From contig CAMUON010000002.1 of the NCBI GenBank assembly GCA_947090525.1, positions 169,148 through 233,147 of the forward strand: a stretch of 64,000 bases of DNA, read 5' to 3'. Numbering within the stretch: position 1 is the first letter of the stretch; each line of letters opens with the position of its first letter. The stretch comes from an uncultured Atopobium sp. (GTDB lineage Bacteria; Actinomycetota; Coriobacteriia; Coriobacteriales; Atopobiaceae). Below are positions 54,710-63,969 of the stretch, one piece after another. The position numbers were made by a program, and so were the translations under genes. Under the pieces are notes generated by a model that was not told the origin of the DNA, made no database searches, and worked only from the letters and a program-made list of their open reading frames with translations.

Positions 54710-55843
54710 TTAGCCCCTTTGTGCACGTGCCCACCTATGGTACGCAATAATAAACTGGTCGAGATCACCTTCTTGTAGCACACTGTCTACCTGGGTGGTT
54801 TCCGTTTGTGTTCTCGTATCCTTTACCAGCTGGAATGGATAGAGAATGTAGTTTCTGATCTGATTGCCCCAAGAAATGTCGTGTTTGGGACCTCGGATGC
54901 GATCAAGTGCTTCTGCGCGTTTTTGCTGCTCAAGGTCAAAAAGCTTGCTGCGCAGGATTTCCATACATGCCGCTTTGTTTTGCAATTGGCTGCGCTCGTT
55001 TTGGCAGGTAATGACTATATTTGTAGGCAGGTGCGTAATACGAACCGCAGAGTCTGTGGTATTGACTCCCTGCCCTCCGGGACCGGATGCATGAAAGACA
55101 TCGATCCTGAGGTCTTGGGGATCGATCGTAACTTCGACCGCCTCGGGCAATACGGGCAAGACCTCCACTCCTGCAAAGGTCGTCTGCCTGCGCTTTTTGG
55201 CATCCGTCGGCGAAATTCTCACCAGGCGATGCACCCCTTGCTCTGCGCGCAGCATACCATAAGCATAGGCGCCATCCACGCGAAAAGTAGCCCTATCGAT
55301 ACCGATGACTTCGGCATACGGGAGATCGCACACATCAACCTTCCACTTTTTGCGCTCGCAATAGTGAAGATACATGTGAAAGAGCATCTCGCACCAATCC
55401 TGCGCTTCAAGACCACCTTGACCAGGCTTTATGGTAACGATCGCAGAGCCTTTGTCGAGATCGGAATCAAACCAAGAATTGAGCTCGAGCTCATCGAGAA
55501 GCCTCGTGATGCGCTTACACAAGCGCTTTGCCTCGAGATACATCTCATCGTCATCCGCATCAGGCTCCTGCGTGCCGTCTTCGATCGAAGAAAGCTCAAG
55601 CGCACAGCCCAGATCATCAAGCAAGGCGTGACCCAAATCCATCTGCTTGAGCTCGTCTTTTAGGGCGCCGAGCTCCTTAAGGACTTCTTGAGCGTGAGCA
55701 CCATCGTCCCAAAAATGAGCGTGAGCAACTTGCGCTTCCAAGTCATGTACCTGCTTGATGAGCTCATCCTTATGCAGATAAGTTTCGATTTGTCCAAGGC
55801 GTTCGGACAAAAGCTGTTTCGTTTGATAGGACGGGCAGCACAT
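54710..55843 (-). CDS. prfB: Peptide chain release factor 2, with SPT in place of SPF
   Basis: The 377-residue class I release factor has an N-terminal coiled coil (residues ~15-105), then domain 2 with GQGGLEAQDWCEMLFHMYLHYC and the GGQ motif as SGPGGQGVNTTD near residue 254. Its codon-reading tripeptide, S-P-F in most RF2 proteins, is S-P-T here (codons 55205-55213). The gene is a single open frame with no internal UGA, so it lacks the classical autoregulatory +1 frameshift. The ATG at 55843 lies one base after the secA stop; the longer ORF would overlap secA and was rejected. Confidence 0.94.
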   Translation of the reverse strand: MCCPSYQTKQLLSERLGQIETYLHKDELIKQVHDLEAQVAHAHFWDDGAHAQEVLKELGALKDELKQMDLGHALLDDLGCALELSSIEDGTQEPDADDDEMYLEAKRLCKRITRLLDELELNSWFDSDLDKGSAIVTIKPGQGGLEAQDWCEMLFHMYLHYCERKKWKVDVCDLPYAEVIGIDRATFRVDGAYAYGMLRAEQGVHRLVRISPTDAKKRRQTTFAGVEVLPVLPEAVEVTIDPQDLRIDVFHASGPGGQGVNTTDSAVRITHLPTNIVITCQNERSQLQNKAACMEILRSKLFDLEQQKRAEALDRIRGPKHDISWGNQIRNYILYPFQLVKDTRTQTETTQVDSVLQEGDLDQFIIAYHRWARAQRG

Positions 55844-55844
55844 G

Positions 55845-58538
55845 CTAATTCTTACCGTGACAGTTTTTATACTTTTTTCCGCTACCACAGGGGCAATCGT
55901 CGTTTCTACCAGCTTGGTCAAAGGGATTATCCTTGTCCTTTTGGTAGGGTTTTTGTGGACCGTTTTCCGCTTCTTTGAAGTGCTTGGGTCCTCTATCGCC
56001 ATCTACCTCATCGGGGCCGGAGTAGCGCGCATTATCAAGACTGGAAGGAGCAGGAGCGGGCTGAGTCATGAGTTCTATATGCAAAATCGTACGCAAATAG
56101 TCCTCATACATTGTATTAACAAGCTCGGTAAACGCCGCAAACGCCTCAGTTTTGTATTCAACCAACGGATCACGCTGGCCAAAGCCACGAAGACCGATAC
56201 CGGTTTTGAGATAATCCATCTCTTGCAGGTATGCCATCCAGCGCGTATCGATCACGCGAAGCATAATTTGAGCCGAAAGCTCTTTCATGATTTCATCGGA
56301 CAGCGCGTCGGATTTTTCCTTCAAACAGGTTTCCACGTAATCTAGGACGAAGTCCACAAGCTCGTCAAATGATATGGGCTCGGGGAATTTTGGCAAGGTA
56401 TCCTTGCCGCAAAGCTCATGCACCCATTTTGCAAGGCCGGAAAGATCCCAATCGCTTGGGTCGAGATCTTGCGAGCAATATTGGCTCACACAGCGCTCAA
56501 CGGTATCTTCCGTAACTTCGTGAATGTGAGAAACGAGGTCTTTACCATCGAGAATCTTGTTGCGCTCTTCATAGATGACCTGGCGCTGCGTGTTCATGAC
56601 GTCATCGTAATCAAGAACATTTTTACGCATAGCAAAGTTGATTTCCTCGACTTTGCGCTGTGCGCCTTCGACCGCCTTGGTGACAAGTTTTGCCTTAATC
56701 GGCATATCATCAGGCATTTCATATTTTTTCATCAAGCTCGCAATGCGGTCCATACGATCTCCGCCGAAGAGGCGCATAAGATCGTCATCAAGCGAGAGAT
56801 AAAATTGCGTGACACCCGGATCACCTTGACGACCAGAACGGCCGCGGAGCTGATTATCGATACGTCTGCTTTCGTGGCGCTCAGTACCTATGACGCAGAG
56901 TCCTCCCGCCGCAATCACCTTTTCTTTTTCGTGCTTACATATGTACTCGGCACGATCCTTTAGATCGCTCAGTTGAAGAGGAGGAGCAGTAAGCGGGTCG
57001 ATGCCGAGTTCACGGATGTATTCCTTCGTAAGCTCTTCGGGATTTCCGCCCAGAAGAATATCGGTACCACGACCTGCCATGTTGGTTGCAATAGTTACCG
57101 CACCTTCGCGGCCTGCTTGCGCAACAATTTGCGCCTCACGCTCGTGGAATTTAGCGTTGAGAACCTCGTGTTTGATGCCGCGCTTATCCAATATGCGCGA
57201 CAGTTTTTCGGAACTTTCGATAGATACGGTACCCACCAACACCGGCTGTCCTGTTTTGTGACGCTTGATAACGTCTTCGGCAACGGCGTTAAACTTGGCA
57301 TCAATCGTGCGATACACAAGGTCATCGAGGTCATGGCGCTGAACAGGACGGTTAGGCGGAATTGCCTGCACGGGAAGGTGATAAATCTCTCTAAACTCCG
57401 CGTCCTCGGTCATTGCAGTACCCGTCATGCCCGAGAGCTTGTCATAAAGACGGAAGTAGTTTTGGAGCGTGATTGTAGCGAGCGTTTGGTTTTCCTCGCG
57501 CACATATACGCCTTCCTTGGCTTCAATTGCCTGGTGAAGACCCTCAGAATAGCGTCTACCTTCCATAATACGACCGGTAAATTCATCAACAATTTTGACT
57601 TCGCCGTCCGTAACAACATACTGCTGATCGCGGTGAAACATATACTGAGCTTTCAGCGCTTGCTGCAAGTGATTGACCAACTGTCCGCTCATATCGGCAT
57701 AGATGTTGTCGATACCCAAACGCGTTTCGATCTTCTTCAAACCCAGGTCAGTCGCAGCAATTGTATGCTTAGCTTCGTCCATATCAAAGTCGACTTCGGG
57801 GCTTAGTCCGCGCACGGCACGTGCAAAATCTTTGTACGTTGTTGCCGATTTGGTGCCTGCACCCGAGATGATAAGCGGCGTACGTGCCTCATCGATAAGA
57901 ATTGAGTCGACCTCATCAACGATAGCAAAATGATGCCCGCGCTGTACGCGCTCTTGGGCACGCGTGACCATGTTGTCGCGCAAATAGTCAAAACCAAATT
58001 CAGAGTTTGTACCGTAAGTTACATCAGCTTCGTATGCAGGCTTTTTGTCGGAAAGCTGCATGCCGTTTTGCAGAAGGCCTACGTTCATACCAAAGAAATG
58101 ATAGAGGCGACCCATCTGCTGGCTGTCGCGCTTTGCCAGGTAGTCGTTTACCGTAACGATGTGCACGCCTTTTCCCGAAATGGCGTTCAAGTATCCCGCA
58201 AGTGTAGAGACAAGGGTCTTTCCTTCACCCGTTTTCATCTCGGCAATGGTCCCATGATGGAGCGCAATACCACCTATGACCTGCACGTCAAAATGACGCA
58301 TGCCCAAAACACGCCGCGACGCTTCGCGCACAGTCGCAAACACCTCAGGCAACATATCGTCGAGACTCTCGCCGTTTTCGTGACGTTCCTTAAAAACAGC
58401 AGTTCTACCAGCAAGATCCTCATCGCTTAGTTTCTTTACCTGTGGTTCAAAATCGCATACAGCCTGTGCGATCTGCTTGAATTGTTTGAGTTGTTTATCA
58501 GCTCCGCGAGAAAGAAGGCGAGAAAATAGATTAGGCAT
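55845..58538 (-). CDS. secA: Preprotein translocase ATPase SecA
   Basis: The 897-residue motor drives Sec-dependent export. MKTGEGKTLVSTLAG (Walker A) lies near residue 101, HFAIVDEVDSILIDEARTPLIIS near 205, and TNMAGRGTDILLGG and RGRSGRQGDPG in the second ATPase lobe. The C-terminus carries a zinc-binding CPCGSGKKYKNCH. The start follows AAAGGACGCGT. It heads the secA-prfB-yitT run. A 14-base palindrome lies in its leader. Confidence 0.98.
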   Translation of the reverse strand: MPNLFSRLLSRGADKQLKQFKQIAQAVCDFEPQVKKLSDEDLAGRTAVFKERHENGESLDDMLPEVFATVREASRRVLGMRHFDVQVIGGIALHHGTIAEMKTGEGKTLVSTLAGYLNAISGKGVHIVTVNDYLAKRDSQQMGRLYHFFGMNVGLLQNGMQLSDKKPAYEADVTYGTNSEFGFDYLRDNMVTRAQERVQRGHHFAIVDEVDSILIDEARTPLIISGAGTKSATTYKDFARAVRGLSPEVDFDMDEAKHTIAATDLGLKKIETRLGIDNIYADMSGQLVNHLQQALKAQYMFHRDQQYVVTDGEVKIVDEFTGRIMEGRRYSEGLHQAIEAKEGVYVREENQTLATITLQNYFRLYDKLSGMTGTAMTEDAEFREIYHLPVQAIPPNRPVQRHDLDDLVYRTIDAKFNAVAEDVIKRHKTGQPVLVGTVSIESSEKLSRILDKRGIKHEVLNAKFHEREAQIVAQAGREGAVTIATNMAGRGTDILLGGNPEELTKEYIRELGIDPLTAPPLQLSDLKDRAEYICKHEKEKVIAAGGLCVIGTERHESRRIDNQLRGRSGRQGDPGVTQFYLSLDDDLMRLFGGDRMDRIASLMKKYEMPDDMPIKAKLVTKAVEGAQRKVEEINFAMRKNVLDYDDVMNTQRQVIYEERNKILDGKDLVSHIHEVTEDTVERCVSQYCSQDLDPSDWDLSGLAKWVHELCGKDTLPKFPEPISFDELVDFVLDYVETCLKEKSDALSDEIMKELSAQIMLRVIDTRWMAYLQEMDYLKTGIGLRGFGQRDPLVEYKTEAFAAFTELVNTMYEDYLRTILHIELMTQPAPAPSSLDNARYSGPDEVDGDRGPKHFKEAENGPQKPYQKDKDNPFDQAGRNDDCPCGSGKKYKNCHGKN

Positions 58539-58845
58539 ACGCGTCCTTTGTTTCGGGAAGAGAGCATGCTCTCGTTTTTTGAATCCTTTCTATTTTATCA
58601 ACATTGCAGAAAATCCATGGATCCTGCACCTAAGGTCACACGAAAACGGCATGAGTTGTATATGCAAAAAGAGGCGAAAATGCGAGCATCATACGCATGG
58701 AAAGGCCGAGAGCGCGCTCAGAAACTGGACGCATACGCTAGAAGCCTGAGCATATCAAAGGTGTATGCACGCACACAGAGCTTATAGCGCATTTAGCGTA
58801 TGCATCGCGCATGGCACCGTATACTCGCCTCTTAGATGCACACAA
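58539..58845 (-). other. secA leader with GAGAGCATGCTCTC palindrome; otherwise no gene
   Basis: 307 bases between the regulator gene and secA. The 14-base palindrome at 58560-58573 lies ~20 bases above the secA start and is followed on the plus strand by six T. No plus-strand gene precedes it, so it is more likely a leader operator or RNA element for secA than a terminator. The rest shows nothing. Confidence 0.5.
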
Positions 58846-61800
58846 CTAGCACAGCGAAGCCGTATCGAAGGTTTTGTCCTCGTCATCGCTAGACCCAATC
58901 GATTTCTGCTGGTCAAAGCTATCATGATAGCCCAGACGCGGAATGTCATGATAGTCGCGCTTTGTCTCTTCGATGATTCTGTTGATGGAGCGCTCGACGC
59001 ACGGAGGCACCCTATTGACCCCAATTGTACGCAGGTGAGCTCTATATACCGAGATAAACGTGGCAATTTCTGCAATACGTCGATTATCTTTGAGCGTCTC
59101 GAGAAGCGCCAACACGATATCCTCTCGAATAGGCAACAGCGAAAAGGCGGCTTCAATCGTTTGTGAAGCCAGGCGAGATTTTCCCAGTCGAAGAGCCGCA
59201 GCGCACACTTCAATCGACACATCCCCAAAGAGGTTGTTAATTTCGCGCACGCGGCGCATATATGCCCCGCTCCAATCACCAGGGTAGAACTCGGCGCCTC
59301 GTCCAAACAGGGCAAGCGCTTTGCAGCCGTAACGGATAATATCCTCGTCGCTATAATTGTGTTTCAGCATGTCCTGGGCCTGATGCTCAAAGTCATGCAC
59401 GTCGCAATACACCTGCTCGGGATTCAGAAAAATCGATCCTTCTATCTTGCTAATCTTGAGAATATTTTCCTCAATACCCTTGTCACGAGCACATTTGCGC
59501 GTAGCACTCGCCGCCTCATAAAGCCTTCTCATGCCATATTCAAAATCGCATTCACCCCACACCGCGCTAATAATATCGAATCGCCGTGCGCGATACTGCC
59601 CCTGCAGACCCAAATAGCTGAGCACTTCTCCTAATCTGCGGGTTCGCAGCTCAGACGGGTTGAGTAAAACGCCATTCATGCGAATGGAAAGTTGATTGAG
59701 CATGCGAATCTCGATGAGAGGCCCAGGCTCTTTCTCGGCTGCTGACGTCTGCGCAGCGCTAGAGCTACCTTGAGGAACAGCTGTAAGGGCGCCTGTTGTT
59801 GACATCAAAGGCCCCGCCAAAGATCCTGCGTGCGGGGAATAATTTCCCGCAAGCTCAGGCGTTCTTGGCAGCACAGAAGCTCCAGCAGCATCAATCACAG
59901 ACTCTAGAGAATCGTTATCAGAAGACGCTTTGAGCTGCTGAGATAACTCAGCCGCTACCGCTTTACGCTCGTATTCTGCAGCTGCAATTTCCATTGCGAT
60001 CTGCGTGTCTTGAGAAAGGTAGAAGCCAGATTCTGCTAAACCATCTGATGCAAGCGGACGTTCCATCTGATGAGCCGCTAACACAGGATTCCTCTTGATG
60101 ATCTCTTCTGCCATCTCAAGTTCCCCATGCTTGCATAAAGACTTAATCTGGTTGTTTAGGCTTGGGCACAGCACCTGTCGCCATGCCTTTGGTGCATTTT
60201 TGATGAGATATGCCGTGTAGTCGCCCAAAACGCAGTGAAGCAGCAAGAATTCCCAACCGTTATTCCGTGAGGGTAGCTTGGCTTCATTAAAACTGGAATG
60301 GTCATTGCCTGGGTGCACAGCTGCATGTTGCGCAAGCGTATGTTCGTACACGCATGTGGACAAAAGCCCAGCTATAAGCTTGTGCGAGCCGTGTAGATGC
60401 CTGAGCGCCTGCGGCGACACTTCACCTGTCTCGAGCACATCTATGCAAAAGTCCACAAACACGCTCGCTTGCTGCATATACTCCATGCCGAGCTGTTGCG
60501 CGAGCTGATTTGCCTCTAAAGCCGATGCACGCGCCGAGGGCAAAAGGTGCGCATGCAACTTAACTATTGCATCTCCCAGCAAAAATATGCAGTTCAGCGC
60601 CTCGTCGTTGCTTGCCTTCGTGCGTGAGCATGCTTGATCTGCTTCTCCAAATATAGGCATACCCACAGTAAGCATTTCCACCATATGATCTGCGTATTGG
60701 GCATAATGTCCAAAGACCGTGTGCTCCATCTCGCGTTGCATATAATGAGCTTCTGGCCGGGCGCAATGACAGGATAAACTCGAATAGCCGCACAACTGCA
60801 TAGCGTGGGAAGCGAGCCTCATCTCCATGAGGTCAAAGATATCTCTGGGGTGCTTGGAAATATCAGCAAAAGAAATTTCATCAAATACCTTGAGAAACTC
60901 ACCAGAAATCATATAGCACAGATGCTTTGCCACACGATTCGCAGATGCAATATAGGAACTATGCGCAAGTTTGAGCGAAAGCGGATGATAAGGTTTTTGA
61001 TAGCGTCTAAATCCTCTGCGTATGTGGGCAAGCGCACGGATAAGATCGACATATATCTGCTCGTTGAAGACGTCTTCATGAGGAATTGCGCTTTCGCGCA
61101 GCTGCTTCATATTGCAGTTATATCCCGTTTCTGACGTAAGCATGCTGTACAGCTCAGATAGGTAATTCCATGCCCAGCTGTTCTCTTTGATACCTTGCGT
61201 CAGACGCAAAAGACCCTCGACCACCTGCACTTTTCCTATCGCCACAAGACCGTGGGCGTACACAAGCATTTCCCGAGCTATACCCTCGATAGCACGACTT
61301 TCGATACGAACAGACTCACGTAGACAGATCGACAAGAGGGCCGAAGCACGAAGGTAACGGCGGCACTTCATGAGGTGAAGCGCAAGACGCCAGCTCAGCT
61401 CTTTGCGATCGCTGTAAAAAAGCGAAAGGTTTTGCAAAAGTTCGATGTATACCGCATCATCCATAACTCCTGCAAGCTCATACGTAGATGTATCGCTTTT
61501 ATGGCTTACAAGACCCGATACTTGCGATTCTTCTCGAAGGAAACAGGCTAAATTAAACTCTTTTAGCTCCTTAATATCATGCTCATCGATAGTTCCGCAT
61601 GCAAGCAGAGCCAGAAAAGAACGCACATGTTCCTCTGCAGTTGCACAGCTTGAACAGGCATAACGCTCACCATCACTAAGCAGCTCAGACAGGTACTGTG
61701 CTAAAGCTTGAAAATATGTTGAGTCACGCTCCCAACACGACCTTCTTTGTTTGACCGTCGCATTCCACGCAACCACAAGCGCAGGTATCGCATGTGTTGC

Positions 61801-62355
61801 GGCCAATGCATCGGCTGTCATATCACTTTTTCGCGGAGAGAAGTGATGTTGGTCCACGAGCTCCGCACTTGGCATAAGTTTTGCGTAGAACGGCAGGTAG
61901 GCAGGCTGAGTGAGCAGCAACACCTGTGCGTTTGCCCGCAAATACAATTGGATGATATCTATGAGCTTTTCGTGATGTGCAAGTTCTTGTGAATACAGGC
62001 CTCTGAACACGGCGAAGTATTGCTTTTTGCTGAGATCCTTCTTGGCCAGCTGATTGTAGAGACGCATTAGCATAAAATCGAATTCTCGCGGTTCGCGCGA
62101 TGAAAAATCGTACTCAATAGTCTGAAAGCCGCGCGCACCCGCGCACTCTTGCGCATTCACAAAAAAGGACTGCTTACCATAGCCATGAGGGGCGCTCACA
62201 ATAGTCAGGCGATGATTGTTATGTGCGTTTGAATACAGGGAAGCACTGAAATCTTTTACCGAGGGAAGGGCGATAAGGGCACTGCAATAGGGTCTTTCAC
62301 TGGCGGGAAGAAAAGAAGTAACAGGTTTCGGGTCACTTTCAGGATCATGGCGCAT
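58846..62355 (-). CDS. Very large ATPase/SARP-type transcriptional regulator
   Basis: This 1169-residue protein opens with a STAND-like ATPase region: IVSAPHGYGKQSFF at the P-loop position (residues ~53-65; G-K-Q-S instead of G-K-[ST]) and a MalT-like helical body. A middle ~500 residues is rich in helix pairs. The C-terminal part (residues ~877-1130) is a SARP: a winged-helix DNA-binding segment (IRMLNQLSIRMNG, LGEVLSYLGLQGQYRARR, FDIISAVWGE) and a BTAD helical domain (YCDVHDFEHQA, LFGRGAEFYPGDW). MalT/LuxR proteins end in a LuxR HTH instead; here SARP takes that place. ATG 62355 follows GGAG. Confidence 0.85.
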   Translation of the reverse strand: MRHDPESDPKPVTSFLPASERPYCSALIALPSVKDFSASLYSNAHNNHRLTIVSAPHGYGKQSFFVNAQECAGARGFQTIEYDFSSREPREFDFMLMRLYNQLAKKDLSKKQYFAVFRGLYSQELAHHEKLIDIIQLYLRANAQVLLLTQPAYLPFYAKLMPSAELVDQHHFSPRKSDMTADALAATHAIPALVVAWNATVKQRRSCWERDSTYFQALAQYLSELLSDGERYACSSCATAEEHVRSFLALLACGTIDEHDIKELKEFNLACFLREESQVSGLVSHKSDTSTYELAGVMDDAVYIELLQNLSLFYSDRKELSWRLALHLMKCRRYLRASALLSICLRESVRIESRAIEGIAREMLVYAHGLVAIGKVQVVEGLLRLTQGIKENSWAWNYLSELYSMLTSETGYNCNMKQLRESAIPHEDVFNEQIYVDLIRALAHIRRGFRRYQKPYHPLSLKLAHSSYIASANRVAKHLCYMISGEFLKVFDEISFADISKHPRDIFDLMEMRLASHAMQLCGYSSLSCHCARPEAHYMQREMEHTVFGHYAQYADHMVEMLTVGMPIFGEADQACSRTKASNDEALNCIFLLGDAIVKLHAHLLPSARASALEANQLAQQLGMEYMQQASVFVDFCIDVLETGEVSPQALRHLHGSHKLIAGLLSTCVYEHTLAQHAAVHPGNDHSSFNEAKLPSRNNGWEFLLLHCVLGDYTAYLIKNAPKAWRQVLCPSLNNQIKSLCKHGELEMAEEIIKRNPVLAAHQMERPLASDGLAESGFYLSQDTQIAMEIAAAEYERKAVAAELSQQLKASSDNDSLESVIDAAGASVLPRTPELAGNYSPHAGSLAGPLMSTTGALTAVPQGSSSAAQTSAAEKEPGPLIEIRMLNQLSIRMNGVLLNPSELRTRRLGEVLSYLGLQGQYRARRFDIISAVWGECDFEYGMRRLYEAASATRKCARDKGIEENILKISKIEGSIFLNPEQVYCDVHDFEHQAQDMLKHNYSDEDIIRYGCKALALFGRGAEFYPGDWSGAYMRRVREINNLFGDVSIEVCAAALRLGKSRLASQTIEAAFSLLPIREDIVLALLETLKDNRRIAEIATFISVYRAHLRTIGVNRVPPCVERSINRIIEETKRDYHDIPRLGYHDSFDQQKSIGSSDDEDKTFDTASLC

Positions 62356-62900
62356 GGCAATCATCTCCGTTTCGTCAACACACACTCCAAATCATTGATA
62401 GATGGATAAAAACAACTCGCTCAAGCAGCCGAATCTCGTCTCGGCTCATGCGTGAGCGCCTGAATAACAGGCTGTTCAGCTCAGCTGGCAAACTGATGAG
62501 CTCATTTGATGAGTGGCCGATGCGTTGAATCGAATGAATCAATCTCGGCGAGCATATCCCTTCCTTCAATCTCGGCATTTTCGTCACTCTCATCGTATTG
62601 CTATCGGATTGCGTGCCCCGTACGGGAACCAAGTCGAACACCTTCACTCAACAGCTATTGCACAAAAATTGCAAGAGTTTTTGCCTGACAAATTTAAAAG
62701 TTTTCCAAAAATTTTTTTCGGGAACGGCGGTTTTCAACAATTTTCTAAATTTTTCGCCAGAAAGGGCCGATTTTGGGACTTATGTAGCAGAGAATTGAGC
62801 AATCAAAATTTCGCACGCGTGCGCAACGGCTAAATCGGCTCGGCTTGTTTCGCGCAACTCTCGCTCAACCTTGCATGCTAGAAAAGGTCCAAAAAACGCT

Positions 62901-62925
62901 AAAAAAGCCTCCGCCACCGAGGCTT
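62901..62925 (-). terminator. Intrinsic terminator of an unidentified minus-strand transcript
   Basis: AAGCCTC and GAGGCTT form a 7-bp stem with a 7-base loop, and the minus-strand side ends in six T. The transcript it ends starts somewhere between here and ~63400. Confidence 0.88.
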
Positions 62926-63402
62926 GACTGGCATGCATGCGCAGAAAGAAGCTCGCGTGTTTGCACTTTTGCGCGAGGCACATGCATGTTACGCACAACG
63001 ATTCCATATATTCTCCATATCTTCAAGGATATGAAAGCCGCTGAGGACAGCATACCCAGTGGGAACTCGCTTTGTCATAAAAGGGTGCGCACGAAATATC
63101 AGGCGAGTTGGCAATATGCAGCACGCATGGACCACATCGGAGGGCTCCTGTAAGTTCGTAGTCTTCAGGCACGTATATATGAGCACAAGACGCGCTACAG
63201 TTGCCTTATATGAGCTCTCGCAGCCTCTCGTAGGCACACTCACAAGCGTTCTGGGCTGTGCCCTGGGCAAAAAACTACGCGCAGCCTTTTAACGCCACAA
63301 ACGCGCTCTCAAGACGCTTTACAGTAGAGAGCCGGGGTTCATTCAGAGGACGCCTCTTCACTCAGCAAAAAAGTTGTCTTAAAAGAGGATGCACATAAAA
63401 AG

Positions 63403-63432
63403 AAAAAAGCAGCCCACACTTAGCAAGCTGCT
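63403..63432 (-). terminator. Intrinsic terminator of the structured RNA candidate
   Basis: AGCAGC (63408-63413) pairs with GCTGCT (63427-63432) over a 13-base loop and is followed on the minus strand by six T. Confidence 0.8.
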
Positions 63433-63700
63433 CATATCACACATGAATATAAAGACCATAGCGGCCCAGTCAGCACGAAACGCTGAAAACCCTTCCCTAT
63501 GTAAATTCTCTTACGCTCACTACCGGATGTTTTGTGGATAGACCGAAGACATAACGGTCTACCACAAAACTTCCTCCTCGTTCGCGTGGAAGTTCTACCA
63601 AGGTTTTCGCTCACGCGCGCGCAGCAAAAAGCCCTCGCGTGAGGAAAGGGTTTGTGCATAAAAAGGCTTACGCTGAGCACTCGCCAGCTTAAGCGGGTGC
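63433..63700 (-). ncRNA. Candidate structured non-coding RNA
   Basis: Read on the minus strand, the segment has a 7-bp hairpin (AACTTCC...GGAAGTT, 63569-63595). Immediately after it is a 16-bp hairpin GTTTTGTGG-TAGACCG / CGGTCTA-t-CCACAAAAC (63529-63570), then a CAGC-GTTTCGT-GCTG loop (~63470-63484), then an intrinsic terminator. No ORF here has coding character. I do not recognise the family: no RNase P, 6S, SRP or tmRNA signature. The GTTTT...AAAAC hairpin is reminiscent of a repeat/anti-repeat pair, but no cas gene is in the window. Confidence 0.5.
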
Positions 63701-63927
63701 GCGCGTGAGCAAACTGTGGCTTGCGCGAACGCTATCTTGATACCGCGCGGCCGGGCGTAGAAAAAAAGACGCTGATATCACACAAAATATCAATTTTTTA
63801 ACTAGTTTCGATAGTTGAAAATCTTATATAAGCAGCTACGCGCGGTGCGGCTTTTTTAAGGGATGAAAGGGCGACAAATTTTTGCCAAAAAAGGCCGAGA
63901 AATCTCGATATCAGCCCGTTTTTTTCT

Positions 63928-63969
63928 ACGCTCGCGCAGGAAGCAAAAACGCTCGCGCAGGAAGCAAAA
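63928..63969. repeat. Two perfect tandem copies of a 21-bp unit
   Basis: The unit beginning ACGCTCGCGCAGG occurs at 63928-63948 and again at 63949-63969. It could encode F-A-S-C-A-S-V twice in a short minus-strand ORF, which I do not consider a real gene. Confidence 0.85.

Noticed and set aside
55844..56002. Longer prfB start inside secA
   Set aside because: The extra 53 codons are the secA C-terminus in another frame; RF2 length fits the start at 55843.
63432..63680. 82-residue minus-strand ORF over the structured RNA
   Set aside because: It begins with GTG without a ribosome site, reads through hairpins, and ends inside the terminator.
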